A stretch of 64,000 bases of DNA from Secundilactobacillus odoratitofui DSM 19909 = JCM 15043. GTDB taxonomy: Bacteria; Bacillota; Bacilli; Lactobacillales; Lactobacillaceae. The translations under genes were made by a program, and so were the position numbers. Of this stretch, positions 43,936 through 52,163 are shown one piece after another. The stretch covers positions 384,538-448,537 of the forward strand of contig NZ_AZEE01000027.1 in assembly GCF_001434895.1 (NCBI RefSeq), written 5' to 3'. How positions within the stretch are numbered: position 1 is the first letter of the stretch; each line of letters begins with the position of its first letter. Under the pieces are notes generated by a model that worked only from the letters and a program-made list of their open reading frames with translations, was not told the DNA's origin and made no database searches.

Positions 43936-44586
43936 TTAGTAACCCCAAGCACCTAAACCTTGTGAGTTGTACAATGAAACGGCCGCGTTAACTTGGCTCG
44001 TTACATCGCCACTACTAATGTGCATGTTTTGGAATAAACCATATGCACCACTAGTACTGTTCACAATTGATGAGTTCCAACCAGATTCACGGGTGATGAT
44101 AGCATTCCAAGTTGAAGCTGAAACACCAGTCCGTGAAGCCATTTGGTTCAAGACGTAGCTCTTCATGTTGCTACCAGTGTAGCTGCTTGATGAGCCGGTC
44201 GTTGAACTCGTGGTTGAAGCAGTATTGTTTGAAGTTGTTGCCTGACTGCTTGCAGCTTGGTTGCTATAACCTGAAGTTGATTGTGAAGCAGTCGTTGATT
44301 GACTAGTAGTTGCTGGTGTCGTAGATGCAGCAGCAGTAGTTGTTGAGCTAGTCGTTGAGCCATCAGGAATCGTCAACTTTTCGCCAACCAAGATTAAGTG
44401 GTTGCTGATGTTGTTTGCGTTTTCGATGGCGTTAATGGTCGTGTTGAACGTTTGCGAGATCTTCCATACTGAATCGCCTGACTTAACGGTGTAAGTCGTG
44501 GAAGCACTTGCGCCAGTTGCGCTTGCGAAGAATAAGCCAACGGCGGCTGCAGATGTTGCTAAAATTGTAGTAACGAATTTTTTCAA
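43936..44586 (-). CDS. Secreted LysM protein with transglycosylase-like domain
   Basis: 216-residue exported protein. A signal peptide (residues 1-28, cut after ASA) is followed by one LysM domain (TYTVKSGDSVWKISQTFN to KLTIP), a Ser/Thr/Ala/Gln-rich linker and a C-terminal lysozyme-like domain. That domain has TRESGWN with the probable catalytic Glu, GAYGLFQ and a terminal GAWGY. This is the layout of abundant exoproteins of lactobacilli that bind and trim peptidoglycan. The gap 44587-44920 upstream holds only its leader. Confidence 0.9.
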   Translation of the reverse strand: MKKFVTTILATSAAAVGLFFASATGASASTTYTVKSGDSVWKISQTFNTTINAIENANNISNHLILVGEKLTIPDGSTTSSTTTAAASTTPATTSQSTTASQSTSGYSNQAASSQATTSNNTASTTSSTTGSSSSYTGSNMKSYVLNQMASRTGVSASTWNAIITRESGWNSSIVNSTSGAYGLFQNMHISSGDVTSQVNAAVSLYNSQGLGAWGY

Positions 44587-44920
44587 GTAAATACACTCCT
44601 ATAACTTTAAACCTAAACGGTCTGTCAATGTGTCGATCCGATCAATCAACACGACAAAGTCTACAGGCTAGGTATTACTCTGACGTATCACACAATTTAA
44701 GAACACAAGTCGAACTGCAACAATAAACTCGTTTTCTGTAATAATTGTAATATTGCTGTCTCACACAATTGTTGTGTACAAATTCGGTCACGTCGAGTAC
44801 GAAACCGGTTTATTAAAGATTATCGACCCGAACATGAGATTAAATATATTACTAAATTTCAGCTTTCAGAAACATGATATTTCGCTAAAATTGTGAGGAT
44901 TTTGACTGATTTAACTCATT
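44587..44920. other. Upstream region of the LysM gene
   Basis: 334 bases without a gene. ACACAATTGTTGTGT at 44763-44777 is a perfect inverted repeat, and CACACAATT recurs near 44689. A TGTAAT pair near 44737-44751 resembles a WalR box but the spacing is three bases instead of five. The sequence nearest the gene can fold weakly and may be a long leader of a highly expressed exoprotein. Confidence 0.45.
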
Positions 44921-46153
44921 TTAGCCGTTTTCTGCCTTTTGAAGGCGTCGTTTTTCAGCACGTTGCTGTGCTGCCACCCGATTTTTTTTAAGGATATGCC
45001 ACTGTGGTCGACCGATAAAGATGCCGAATGGCGGTACTTTATAGCAAAACCAAGCCACTGCGAAGGAAAAGCCAATGACAAATAAATAACCAACGGGTAG
45101 AGCAATGAAAAACACCCAATCTGGTGCATGGACAATCGTCAGAAATCGGCTTAAGACATTTAAGCCAAGGGTTTGATCAAGGTAAATCCCAAAACTGATG
45201 ATTGCGCCATTTTTAATGAAGGTCTCAAGCCATGGCCAAATACCGTGTTCACGCCAATACGCGTATGCCTTACCAATCCAGAATACCAGGATAATCATCA
45301 TCGTATCGTAAACTAACATATATGGTTGGTGTGGCGAAACCGCTGCGCCACCATCAAGGCCCAAAAACGACTCGTTATAACTTAGATAGTAAGGAATCGT
45401 CCCCAATCCAAGTAAAATTGTGACGGGGGCAATTAACTTAATGTGTCCTTGAATCCACCCCGTCACATCGTCATAGTGCAGCATCGCGTACGTACCAAAG
45501 ATAAAGTAGAACTGATAAGTGAAGACGTTAACGCCATAATTTGAAAACCACCAGAGCCAATTTGAACGATCGACGTGTGGTAATCCGTATTTAATGATAA
45601 ACATCAACACCAACTGAATCGTAAAGCTAATCCCTAAAATCCAGTTATGCTTTTTCGGCAAGGCCTTAAACAACTTCACAATAAATGGGAATAGTAGGTA
45701 AAGTTGCAGTGTGATCAAAATATAGTATAGGTAAAAACGGTCACCGTGGATAATAGCATCCCAATAAGTTTGCGAAAACACTGAGAGGTTAGCCAAGTGC
45801 GAATCAGAAAAAATCATCATTGCAAGTAACAGGAAAAAATTCCACAGTAAATACGGCCAACCAGAGCCTGCAAGCCGCTTCTTAAAGAACGTTGGCCAAT
45901 CGTTTCGGTTATAGTAACTTAGGGTCAACACTAGGCCAGTCATAAACATGAAGCCCATTCGGGTAAAGTGCAACATTAAGTGGGTTGAGACTAAAGTCAT
46001 GTGTGCCCAACCAGTTGCGTCGGTCATACGATTAGCGAAGGCGGTGGTTGTGTGATTTAACAACACCCCAAAGATGAAGAAAATTCGCATAAAGTCCACC
46101 TCATAAAGGTGTCGACGCTTCTTAGGCTTGGTTGAGACAGCTGATGATTGCAA
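44921..46153 (-). CDS. Acyltransferase 3 family membrane protein
   Basis: 410-residue protein with about ten membrane helices. It opens YEVDFMRIFFIFGVLLNHTT, the usual acyltransferase-3 start with its catalytic His-like motif, and has a charged C-terminal tail. Relatives O-acetylate peptidoglycan, teichoic acids or exopolysaccharides. The start is TTG at 46153, nine bases after GGAG. Single gene; the target glycan is unknown. Confidence 0.87.
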   Translation of the reverse strand: MQSSAVSTKPKKRRHLYEVDFMRIFFIFGVLLNHTTTAFANRMTDATGWAHMTLVSTHLMLHFTRMGFMFMTGLVLTLSYYNRNDWPTFFKKRLAGSGWPYLLWNFFLLLAMMIFSDSHLANLSVFSQTYWDAIIHGDRFYLYYILITLQLYLLFPFIVKLFKALPKKHNWILGISFTIQLVLMFIIKYGLPHVDRSNWLWWFSNYGVNVFTYQFYFIFGTYAMLHYDDVTGWIQGHIKLIAPVTILLGLGTIPYYLSYNESFLGLDGGAAVSPHQPYMLVYDTMMIILVFWIGKAYAYWREHGIWPWLETFIKNGAIISFGIYLDQTLGLNVLSRFLTIVHAPDWVFFIALPVGYLFVIGFSFAVAWFCYKVPPFGIFIGRPQWHILKKNRVAAQQRAEKRRLQKAENG

Positions 46154-46302
46154 CGTTTATCACTCCGATCAAAGATAGTTAATTGAATTATTCTATCAAG
46201 ACTAACTTAAATCGGACTTAAGTATTGGCGTGCTTTGGCACATAATCGTGTAATTGCTGTTTTTATTATTAACCAACCATTGGGGATGCCACTGCCACTC
46301 CA

Positions 46303-46470
46303 GGTAACGCCCTTTTTCGGTTACTGTGGGACCAGCTTCAGCCACGAAAAACACGTGTCTTCCGCTTCGTCTGTGAGCCTTCACAAACCGAAGTCTCACA
46401 AACGCCCAGTTCGAGTAAGCGGCAAACCGCTAACTCGAACTTGTCACTGCAACCGAAAAAGCACGTTACC
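46303..46470 (+). repeat. MPR palindromic repeat, copy C
   Basis: Outer stem: GGTAACG and CTTTTTCGGTT (46303-46322) pair with AACCGAAAAAG and CGTTACC (46451-46470) around a 2-by-2 mismatch. Core ACTGTGGGACCAGCTTCAGCC at 46323-46343. First inner hairpin TGTGAG/CTCACA (46372-46400). Second inner hairpin AGTTCGAGT/ACTCGAACT (46408-46441) with AGCGG/CCGCT inside, followed by TCACTGC. Right flank CTTCCGTTCTCGTTAC is close to that of copy G. Lies in the gene-free stretch 46154-46850. Confidence 0.82.
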
Positions 46471-46581
46471 TTCCGTTCTCGTTACTACGCTGTAAAGTTC
46501 ATCATTAGTATCATTCTTGAATCACTCTCAAGAAATAATGTTGCACTAGCCTTTGCCTCGTACGTTAGCCGTAGCGCCAGA

Positions 46582-46742
46582 AGCCAATTGTTTGTCGGGT
46601 AGCAGTGACTAGTACCACTTTGTGCGTAGCGCTTAGTGGTACTGGACGTTTCTGAGACTCGTGAATTTCGAGGCTCAGAGACGAGACGGAAAACGCGAAG
46701 CGGTTGAAGTCGGTCCCACAGCTACCAGGCAAACAATTGGCT
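46582..46742 (-). repeat. MPR palindromic repeat, copy D
   Basis: Inverted relative to copies B, C and G. Outer stem AGCCAATTGTTTG/CAAACAATTGGCT plus GGTAGC/GCTACC (46582-46603 with 46721-46742). Inner hairpins AGTACCACT/AGTGGTACT (46611-46643) and TCTGAG/CTCAGA (46651-46679). Core GGTCCCACA at 46712-46720. Flanks CCGTAGCGCC and GGCCGAAG match copy F. Copies C and D stand about 110 bases apart in opposite orientation. Confidence 0.82.
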
Positions 46743-46783
46743 GGTGGCCGAAGACGGAATCATCCCACGCTCTGGCATATACA

Positions 46784-46820
46784 AATAGAACGATACCCCA
46801 AAAAGGCATCGTCCTATTTT
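46784..46820 (-). terminator. Terminator after the proline iminopeptidase gene
   Basis: AATAGAACGAT at 46784-46794 pairs with ATCGTCCTATT at 46808-46818, one mismatch, about 30 bases past the stop codon. Confidence 0.65.
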
Positions 46821-46850
46821 TAAATATTTAGCAGCTTCCTGAATCACACT

Positions 46851-47729
46851 TTAATCATTTGATTTCAACCAATGATCCAACACCGAGATGAATTCATCGT
46901 GTTGATCAAGCAAAGCTAAATGCCGACTATTCGCAAATAAATGCCACTTAGCACCCGGAATATGATCATAAACTGACTTAGCAATCAGCGGTGTGCACAG
47001 GTCATCGGTTCCATTAGTCACTAGCACTGGCACGTGAATTTTGTGTAGATCATCCGTGACGTCAAAGTCACTGATCGTCCCATTTTCGGTAAATTCATTA
47101 GGCCCTTCCGCTATCAAGCTAGCGCGCTTACCGTTAGTTGGCCGCCGCAATGGTTCTGGCGAATTTTCATCGGGATCATCCCAGCAATAGCGCTCCATAT
47201 AACGGTCGTTGGCTGCTAAGTACTTAGGCCCACTAAAGTTACCCGTTCGTTCAGCCTCAGCAATCGCAGTCCGATCTTCATAACTTAAATAAGAAATTAA
47301 ACGGTGTTGCTCTTGCGTCCAAAGTTTAATTGAGGCTGGTGAGCCGTCAATCATCACACTTTTAATCCCCTTTGGATCATATTGCGTGAGATAAAACATT
47401 TCGAGCATACCGCCCCACGATTGACCCAGCATATGTACTTGGTCAAGGTGAAGATATTGGCGCAGTGCAATTAACTCATCTGCCCAAGTTTCCTTGACAT
47501 AAACGCTCTCATCTTCTGGCAGCGATGACTTACCGCAACCCACTTGATCATACATAATCAATTGTCGACCCGTATTAGCATAGTCATCCATCAATTCAAA
47601 GTAATTATGAGATGAACCTGGTCCGCCATGAATGAGTAAGAGTGGTGCTTGACCTGGTTGTGCCTCGCCCACAATTCGATAATAGGTTTGGTAGCCGCGA
47701 AATGGCATATAACCTTCTTCAATTTTCAT
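46851..47729 (-). CDS. pepI: Proline iminopeptidase / proline-type peptidase
   Basis: 292-residue alpha/beta hydrolase of peptidase family S33, releasing N-terminal proline from peptides in the cytoplasm. It has LLLIHGGPGSSHNYF (oxyanion), nucleophile elbow GQSWGG, Asp in VTNGTDDLCTP and His in FANSRHLALLDQ. Length is typical of PepI of lactic acid bacteria; the prolinase PepR is a close alternative. Single gene. Confidence 0.88.
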   Translation of the reverse strand: MKIEEGYMPFRGYQTYYRIVGEAQPGQAPLLLIHGGPGSSHNYFELMDDYANTGRQLIMYDQVGCGKSSLPEDESVYVKETWADELIALRQYLHLDQVHMLGQSWGGMLEMFYLTQYDPKGIKSVMIDGSPASIKLWTQEQHRLISYLSYEDRTAIAEAERTGNFSGPKYLAANDRYMERYCWDDPDENSPEPLRRPTNGKRASLIAEGPNEFTENGTISDFDVTDDLHKIHVPVLVTNGTDDLCTPLIAKSVYDHIPGAKWHLFANSRHLALLDQHDEFISVLDHWLKSND

Positions 47730-47808
47730 AAATCAATAACTCCCTTCCACAACGTTACTTAAATTGTACGCCTTGTCGCAGAGATTGAGCGACTAGATTA
47801 ATAAGTTC

Positions 47809-47837
47809 TTGCAAGTATTTAACGGAAGCGTTAGAAT
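47809..47837 (+). promoter_or_regulatory. Promoter of the GNAT-B3/B4-MarR operon
   Basis: TTGCAA 47809-47814 and TAGAAT 47832-47837 with a 17-base spacer. Confidence 0.65.
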
Positions 47838-47851
47838 GAAATCAATTATTA

Positions 47852-47865
47852 GTTGCAATTGCAAC
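47852..47865. promoter_or_regulatory. Palindrome, candidate MarR operator
   Basis: GTTGCAATTGCAAC is a perfect 14-base palindrome lying just after the predicted transcription start of an operon whose last gene encodes a MarR-family protein. The position fits autorepression. Confidence 0.5.
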
Positions 47866-47895
47866 AAGCAACTTTTTGAAGGAGTGAAGCTATTT

Positions 47896-48417
47896 ATGAC
47901 AGATAAGTTAGTTCAGTTATCGATTGCGGATTTAACAGCATTACAAGCTATCAGCCGTGAGACGTTTGCTGACACCTTTGGTAAGTACAATACCCCAGAG
48001 GACCTACAGCGGTACCTTGATAGTGCCTACAGTGATTCTCAATTGACGAGTGAACTTAACAATGAAAATTCAAGTTTTTACGCGTTATATCATGACAATC
48101 AAATCGTGGGTTACACCAAGCTCAATATTGATGACGCTCAGAGCGAAGTGCAAGGCCCAGATGCACTAGAAGTTGAACGAATCTACATCCGACCAGCCTT
48201 TAAACGCATGGGCTTTGGTCGTCAACTCATGGATTACGCCATTAAAAGTGGCTTTCAGCTTAACAAAAAGCGGGTCTGGTTAGGCGTTTGGGAACGCAAC
48301 CACGCGGCCCAGAAGTTCTACGAAAGTTTTGGTTTTGTGCCCTTTGATGATCACGTATTTACCCTGGGACAGTCACGACAACGCGATATTTTAATGAACA
48401 AAATTTTAAAAAAATAA
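47896..48417 (+). CDS. GNAT-family N-acetyltransferase
   Basis: 173-residue acetyltransferase with the acetyl-CoA loop RPAFKRMGFGRQLMDYAI (Q/RxxGxG/A form) and the C-terminal VWERNHAAQKFYESFGF, close to spermidine/spermine or RimI-like GNATs. The ATG at 47896 follows GGAG by 11 bases; a longer frame would cover the palindrome and promoter. First gene of a three-gene operon (19-base gap to the next). Substrate unknown. Confidence 0.88.
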   Translation: MTDKLVQLSIADLTALQAISRETFADTFGKYNTPEDLQRYLDSAYSDSQLTSELNNENSSFYALYHDNQIVGYTKLNIDDAQSEVQGPDALEVERIYIRPAFKRMGFGRQLMDYAIKSGFQLNKKRVWLGVWERNHAAQKFYESFGFVPFDDHVFTLGQSRQRDILMNKILKK

Positions 48418-48436
48418 TTAATAAGGACGTGAGCAT

Positions 48437-49129
48437 ATGACAGCATTAGTTGTAGATTCAGCATTTTGGGACTTATTTCCAGATGCCCAAATTAGTATCT
48501 TAGTCGCCCATGGTTTAGATAACAGCGTGGATGAGTCACAAGACCCACACTACCAAGCGATACTCGACGAAGCCATGAAGCAGTCTCATCAGTACCTCAC
48601 CGAAGACACCTTCCGTGATAACGCCGTTGTGAGCCAGTGGCGTGATGCTTATAGTAAATTCAAGAAGAAAAAGGGTGCCCGTTCTTCAATTGAAGCATTG
48701 CTAAAGCGTGTTGATCAGGGCAAGCAGTTGTCGCCAATCAATCCACTTGTCGACGTCTATAACAGTATTTCACTCACCTATGGCGTGCCTTGTGGTGGCG
48801 AAGACTTAGCGACTATTGACGGTTCAATGCACTTAGGTGTTGCTGAAGGTGGCGAACCATTTAAGCCTCTAGGCGCAGATGAAGACGAACCTGCTTTACC
48901 TGGCGAAGTAATTTACTATGATAAAATCGGTGCGATTTGCCGCTGCTTCAACTGGCGTGATGGCGAACGAACCATGTTAACTGAAAAGACCACAGACGCT
49001 ATTTTAGTTATCGAAGCGATTAATGCTGAACAACGCGAACGTCAAACCGAAGCTGTCGCTGAGTTAAAAGCCCGTTTGAAGACTGAATTTGGCGTAGATG
49101 CCGAAATCAGTAACTTTACCGCCGAATGA
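48437..49129 (+). CDS. B3/B4 domain protein
   Basis: 230-residue stand-alone B3/B4 domain, the fold found in the beta subunit of phenylalanyl-tRNA synthetase, with motifs RSSIEALLKRV, YNSISLTYGVPCGGEDL and GEVIYYDKIGAICRCFNWRD. In the synthetase this domain edits mischarged tRNA; the role of free copies is not established. AAGGAC precedes the ATG. Its stop overlaps the MarR start (ATGA). Confidence 0.88.
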   Translation: MTALVVDSAFWDLFPDAQISILVAHGLDNSVDESQDPHYQAILDEAMKQSHQYLTEDTFRDNAVVSQWRDAYSKFKKKKGARSSIEALLKRVDQGKQLSPINPLVDVYNSISLTYGVPCGGEDLATIDGSMHLGVAEGGEPFKPLGADEDEPALPGEVIYYDKIGAICRCFNWRDGERTMLTEKTTDAILVIEAINAEQRERQTEAVAELKARLKTEFGVDAEISNFTAE

Positions 49130-49605
49130 TAGAAAGCGTGATGCACATGCCGGGAGATGATCCTTTGCGAGCAATCGGTGTCATTGCTAAGGCCTTAGAT
49201 GGCATTGCTAACATTGAATTTAAACAGTTTGATTTAACCCGCGGCCAATACATGTACCTGAGCCGAATTTGTGAAGAACCTGGCTTGACACAAACGCAAC
49301 TGGGTGAACGTATCAAAGTAGATCGCGCTACGGCTACCCGGGCAATTCAGCAACTTGAAGCGCACGGTTTTATCCGTCGTGAAAATGACGATCAAGATCG
49401 GAAGCAAAAACACGTTTGGCCAACCGAAAAAGCCAATCAAGTTTACCCGCGAATTCGTGCGGAAAATGAGCATTCTACCCAGATTGCGTTGCAGGGCTTC
49501 TCAGCAACTGAACAACAACAAGTTAAACAACTCCTGCTACGCATGCAGCAAAATGTTAGCGATAACTGGGACTTTGTAAAACGAGGTGGCGTTCGAAAGT
49601 ATTAG
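49126..49605 (+). CDS. MarR-family regulator
   Basis: 159-residue winged-helix regulator with LTQTQLGERIKVDRATATRAIQ and the wing DDQDRKQKHVWPTEKA. The first ATG at 49126 overlaps the stop of the B3/B4 gene; an ATG at 49141 with AGAAAG upstream is a possible second start. Last gene of the operon and likely its repressor. Confidence 0.9.
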   Translation: MIESVMHMPGDDPLRAIGVIAKALDGIANIEFKQFDLTRGQYMYLSRICEEPGLTQTQLGERIKVDRATATRAIQQLEAHGFIRRENDDQDRKQKHVWPTEKANQVYPRIRAENEHSTQIALQGFSATEQQQVKQLLLRMQQNVSDNWDFVKRGGVRKY

Positions 49606-49642
49606 GCATCAAACCAGTTAATGGTTATTCAATCACTAAATC

Positions 49643-49679
49643 AACGTCGTGAATTTCTTCGGATTTCACGGCGTTTTTT
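49643..49679 (+). terminator. Terminator after the MarR gene
   Basis: AACG-CGTGAA pairs with TTCACG-CGTT around the loop TTTCTTCGGA, followed by Ts. Confidence 0.8.
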
Positions 49680-49726
49680 AACGTAACTGAACTTTAACAT
49701 TGAGCTTTCATTTTGCCTCCGGCTCC

Positions 49727-49823
49727 CGGTAAGGGTGGACTTGCTGTGGGGCCGGTTCGAGCCAAAAAGCGGTCTCGAACCACGAAGTTGCCCAGTCGTT
49801 TCACTGCATGTCCACCCTTACCG
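49727..49823 (+). repeat. MPR palindromic repeat, copy E (short form)
   Basis: Outer stem of 14 perfect pairs: CGGTAAGGGTGGAC 49727-49740 with GTCCACCCTTACCG 49810-49823. Core TGTGGGGCCGGTTCGAGCC at 49745-49763, then CCCAGT and TCACTGC, but both long inner hairpins are missing. Part of the gene-free stretch 49606-50118. Confidence 0.78.
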
Positions 49824-49970
49824 TCCGCACTACGGGTAACATTGCACAACCATTCTCCAAGACAATCGAAACCGTCAGCTACCTAAATAATAACTACACC
49901 GGTTAAAGTTTTTTGGTATTTTTTGCTACATCGGCAACCTAATTATTTCACCCAGTACGTGAGCCGTAGC

Positions 49971-50033
49971 GCCTCCAGTCAGTTTTGGGGCGGGTAGCAG
50001 TGACTGGTACCCGCCCCAAAACTGACTGGAGGC
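49971..50033 (-). repeat. MPR palindromic repeat, copy F (minimal form)
   Basis: A perfect 26-bp stem (49971-49996 with 50008-50033) around an 11-base loop that keeps only the AGTCACTGC-type motif. On the minus strand the flanks are CCTTCGGCC and GGCGCTACGG, as in copies B and D. It is the longest perfect stem in the window. Confidence 0.82.
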
Positions 50034-50055
50034 CGAAGGTGGACGATAAAAACCT

Positions 50056-50098
50056 AAAAAAACTAGCTCAACGATTTTAAGTCGTGAGCTAGTTTTTT
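50056..50098 (-). terminator. Terminator of the methionine operon
   Basis: AAACTAGCTCAACGA pairs with TCGTGAGCTAGTTT (one mismatch), with long A/T runs on both sides. It lies 20 bases past the metQ stop. Confidence 0.88.
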
Positions 50099-50118
50099 AA
50101 TGTCACTTACGGTTTAAC

Positions 50119-50967
50119 TTAGAACTTAACGTCCCAAGCTGAACGTTCGATTTCACCATATGCTTTAGTGATGGCCTTCTTAACGGCCTTAGTTTGGTAT
50201 GCTTTAACAACATCTTTGTAAGCTTGTTTGTTCTTGTTCTTCTTAGTTGCGGCAATAATGTTGAAGTATTGTGCGTTCGTCTTGTTCAGTGGTTCAGTGA
50301 AGATAGTGTACTTGCTAGGAACTTTAGCAGCAAGGGCAAAACCACCGTTAACGATTGCGGCATCAACACTTGATAATTGACGAGCAGTCTGGTTTGAATC
50401 GATTGGGGTAATCTTGAAGTGCTTAGGGTTTGAAGTAATGTCAGTTGGTGTTGGCGTTGCGACCTTGTTGTTCAACTTGATCAAACCAGCAGTTTGTAAC
50501 AATTCAAGTGAACGCGCTTGGTTAGCAGCATCGTTATCAATCACAATGGTGGCACCGTTCTTCAAATCTTTGACGCTCTTAACCTTTTGTGAGTACAAAC
50601 GAAGTGGTGTGACGATCGTGTTACCAATTGAAACGATGGTACTCTTAGGATACGTCTTGTTCCAAACGTTTAAGTATTGTTGTGTTTGAAAAGCGTTCAA
50701 ATCAATTTCGCCGTTTTGAAGTGCCTTGTTAGGTTGTACATAATCGGTGAAGTCTTTGAATTCAATGTTAACGTTGTACTTGTCTTTAGCGGTCTTCTTG
50801 ATAACTTTCCAAATTGCTTCGTCACCCTTAGATGGTGCAACTCGACCAACGGTAACGGTCTGAGCAGCCTTCTTACCGCCCAATGAACCGCCAAAGCTGA
50901 AGAATCCAGCAATCACAATCACAACAACAACGATAATTCCAATAAGCCATTTCGTAGAACGTTTCAT
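50119..50967 (-). CDS. metQ: MetQ/NlpA-family methionine-binding protein
   Basis: 282-residue substrate-binding protein of the D/L-methionine ABC importer, with the family pattern VKSVKDLKNGATIVIDND and ITPIDSNQTARQLSSVDAAI. The N-terminal hydrophobic segment (WLIGIIVVVVIVIAGFFSFG) lacks the lipobox cysteine that most NlpA/MetQ proteins use, so this one seems to be held by an uncleaved or ordinary signal helix. Last gene of the T-box-controlled met operon, 19 bases after an M20 peptidase gene. Confidence 0.9.
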   Translation of the reverse strand: MKRSTKWLIGIIVVVVIVIAGFFSFGGSLGGKKAAQTVTVGRVAPSKGDEAIWKVIKKTAKDKYNVNIEFKDFTDYVQPNKALQNGEIDLNAFQTQQYLNVWNKTYPKSTIVSIGNTIVTPLRLYSQKVKSVKDLKNGATIVIDNDAANQARSLELLQTAGLIKLNNKVATPTPTDITSNPKHFKITPIDSNQTARQLSSVDAAIVNGGFALAAKVPSKYTIFTEPLNKTNAQYFNIIAATKKNKNKQAYKDVVKAYQTKAVKKAITKAYGEIERSAWDVKF

Positions 50968-50986
50968 AATAATATTCCCCTATTCT

Positions 50987-52138
50987 TTAGTTAAAATAAT
51001 TGCTAACAATGGTTTTATAAGTGTCAATGATACTCAAGTAACTACTGATGGTCGTGTACTCATCCGTTTGATGAACCACCGTTTCCTCGTCGGGTCCCAA
51101 CACGATAACATCCATATTAGGGTTACTCTTCGTGAAGACGCTGGCATCGGTCGCACCGTTATAGGTCTTAAGATCAACGTCACGACCTTCAAAGTTAGCC
51201 TTTACTGAAGTTAACGCCAATTGAACGAACCGTGATTGCGGGTCAGTTTCAACTGGATGCCAACTATGAATAACTTTAAATTCCAACTGATAATCCGTCG
51301 TCTTATTGATTTCAGCGACCTTAGCTTCAATGGCATCCACTACATGCTGGTTATCAAATGCCAGCGTTGGTCGAATGTTACCATACAATTCGGCGTATTC
51401 CGGAATGATGTTAACCTGATCACCACCCTTAATGAGGGTCACACTGTGTTGGACTTTACCCAAGTAGTCATCAACTGGCGCTTGATCAAACAAGTGTGCC
51501 TCGGCATCGATGTAGGCGTTCAGTCCCGAAATTGCGTTTATCCCTAATTGTGGGGTAGAACTATGGGTTGATTTCCCGTGAGAAATGATTTCGTAGTTAA
51601 AACTACCTGAGTGCGCGTAGACCACGTTACCATTTGACGACTCACCGACTACCATGGCGTTAACATCCTTAGCAATGCCCTGATCGTTCAACCGGTTAGC
51701 GCCTGGTGTCCCAAACTCCTCGCCGGCAGTTGCAATGAAGCGCACCGTGCCGGGAATTGAGACGCCCTCTTTTACCAACTCAATCAAAGTCAATATCTGA
51801 GCAGCTAAGCCGCTTTTCATGTCAGCGGCGCCCCGACCATACAGCCGGTCACCCACAATTTCTGCACCAAACGGATCATGTTGCCACTGTTCCGGTCTTG
51901 GAATCGTCACCGTATCTTGATGCCCCGTCAACACCAAAACATCATCCGTTTGTTTGTCACCAATCTCAGCAACTAGGTTAGCGCGACGATCACCAAACGA
52001 ATCGATGTGATAGCTGATGCCAGCTTGATCAAACAATTTACCAATGTATTGTGCAACTTCAATTTCATTGCCGTTTGGCGTATGAATCTTCAATAAATCT
52101 GTCAGTACTTTGAGTCTTGCTTCCTTTGATTCACTCAT
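50987..52138 (-). CDS. M20-family peptidase/deacylase in the met operon
   Basis: 383-residue ArgE/DapE-type zinc hydrolase with LTGHQDTV, GRGAADMKSGLAA and ATAGEEFGTPGA. It lies between metI and metQ in a methionine-controlled operon, so a substrate such as N-acyl-methionine or a methionine dipeptide is likely (inference from position). AAGG precedes the ATG. It is similar in length to the M20 protein at 24.5 kb. Confidence 0.87.
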   Translation of the reverse strand: MSESKEARLKVLTDLLKIHTPNGNEIEVAQYIGKLFDQAGISYHIDSFGDRRANLVAEIGDKQTDDVLVLTGHQDTVTIPRPEQWQHDPFGAEIVGDRLYGRGAADMKSGLAAQILTLIELVKEGVSIPGTVRFIATAGEEFGTPGANRLNDQGIAKDVNAMVVGESSNGNVVYAHSGSFNYEIISHGKSTHSSTPQLGINAISGLNAYIDAEAHLFDQAPVDDYLGKVQHSVTLIKGGDQVNIIPEYAELYGNIRPTLAFDNQHVVDAIEAKVAEINKTTDYQLEFKVIHSWHPVETDPQSRFVQLALTSVKANFEGRDVDLKTYNGATDASVFTKSNPNMDVIVLGPDEETVVHQTDEYTTISSYLSIIDTYKTIVSNYFN

Positions 52139-52163
52139 AACACAAGTGCTTCCTTTCTCAAAA

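Noticed and set aside
44163-44363. Gln/Leu-rich reading frame opposite-phase to the LysM gene
   Set aside because: It arises from the low-complexity Ser/Thr/Ala linker codons of the LysM protein.
44736-44751. TGTAAT repeats resembling a WalR box upstream of the LysM gene
   Set aside because: The spacing is three bases instead of the five expected, in AT-rich DNA.
46303-46470. MPR copies as integron attC sites
   Set aside because: They lack the paired GTTRRRY and RYYYAAC core ends and the extrahelical bases; no integrase or cassette array is present.
49750-49766. GGTTCGAGCC in MPR copy E looks like a tRNA T-arm
   Set aside because: No acceptor, D or anticodon arm of a tRNA can be formed around it, and the same place in other copies reads CTTCAGCC.
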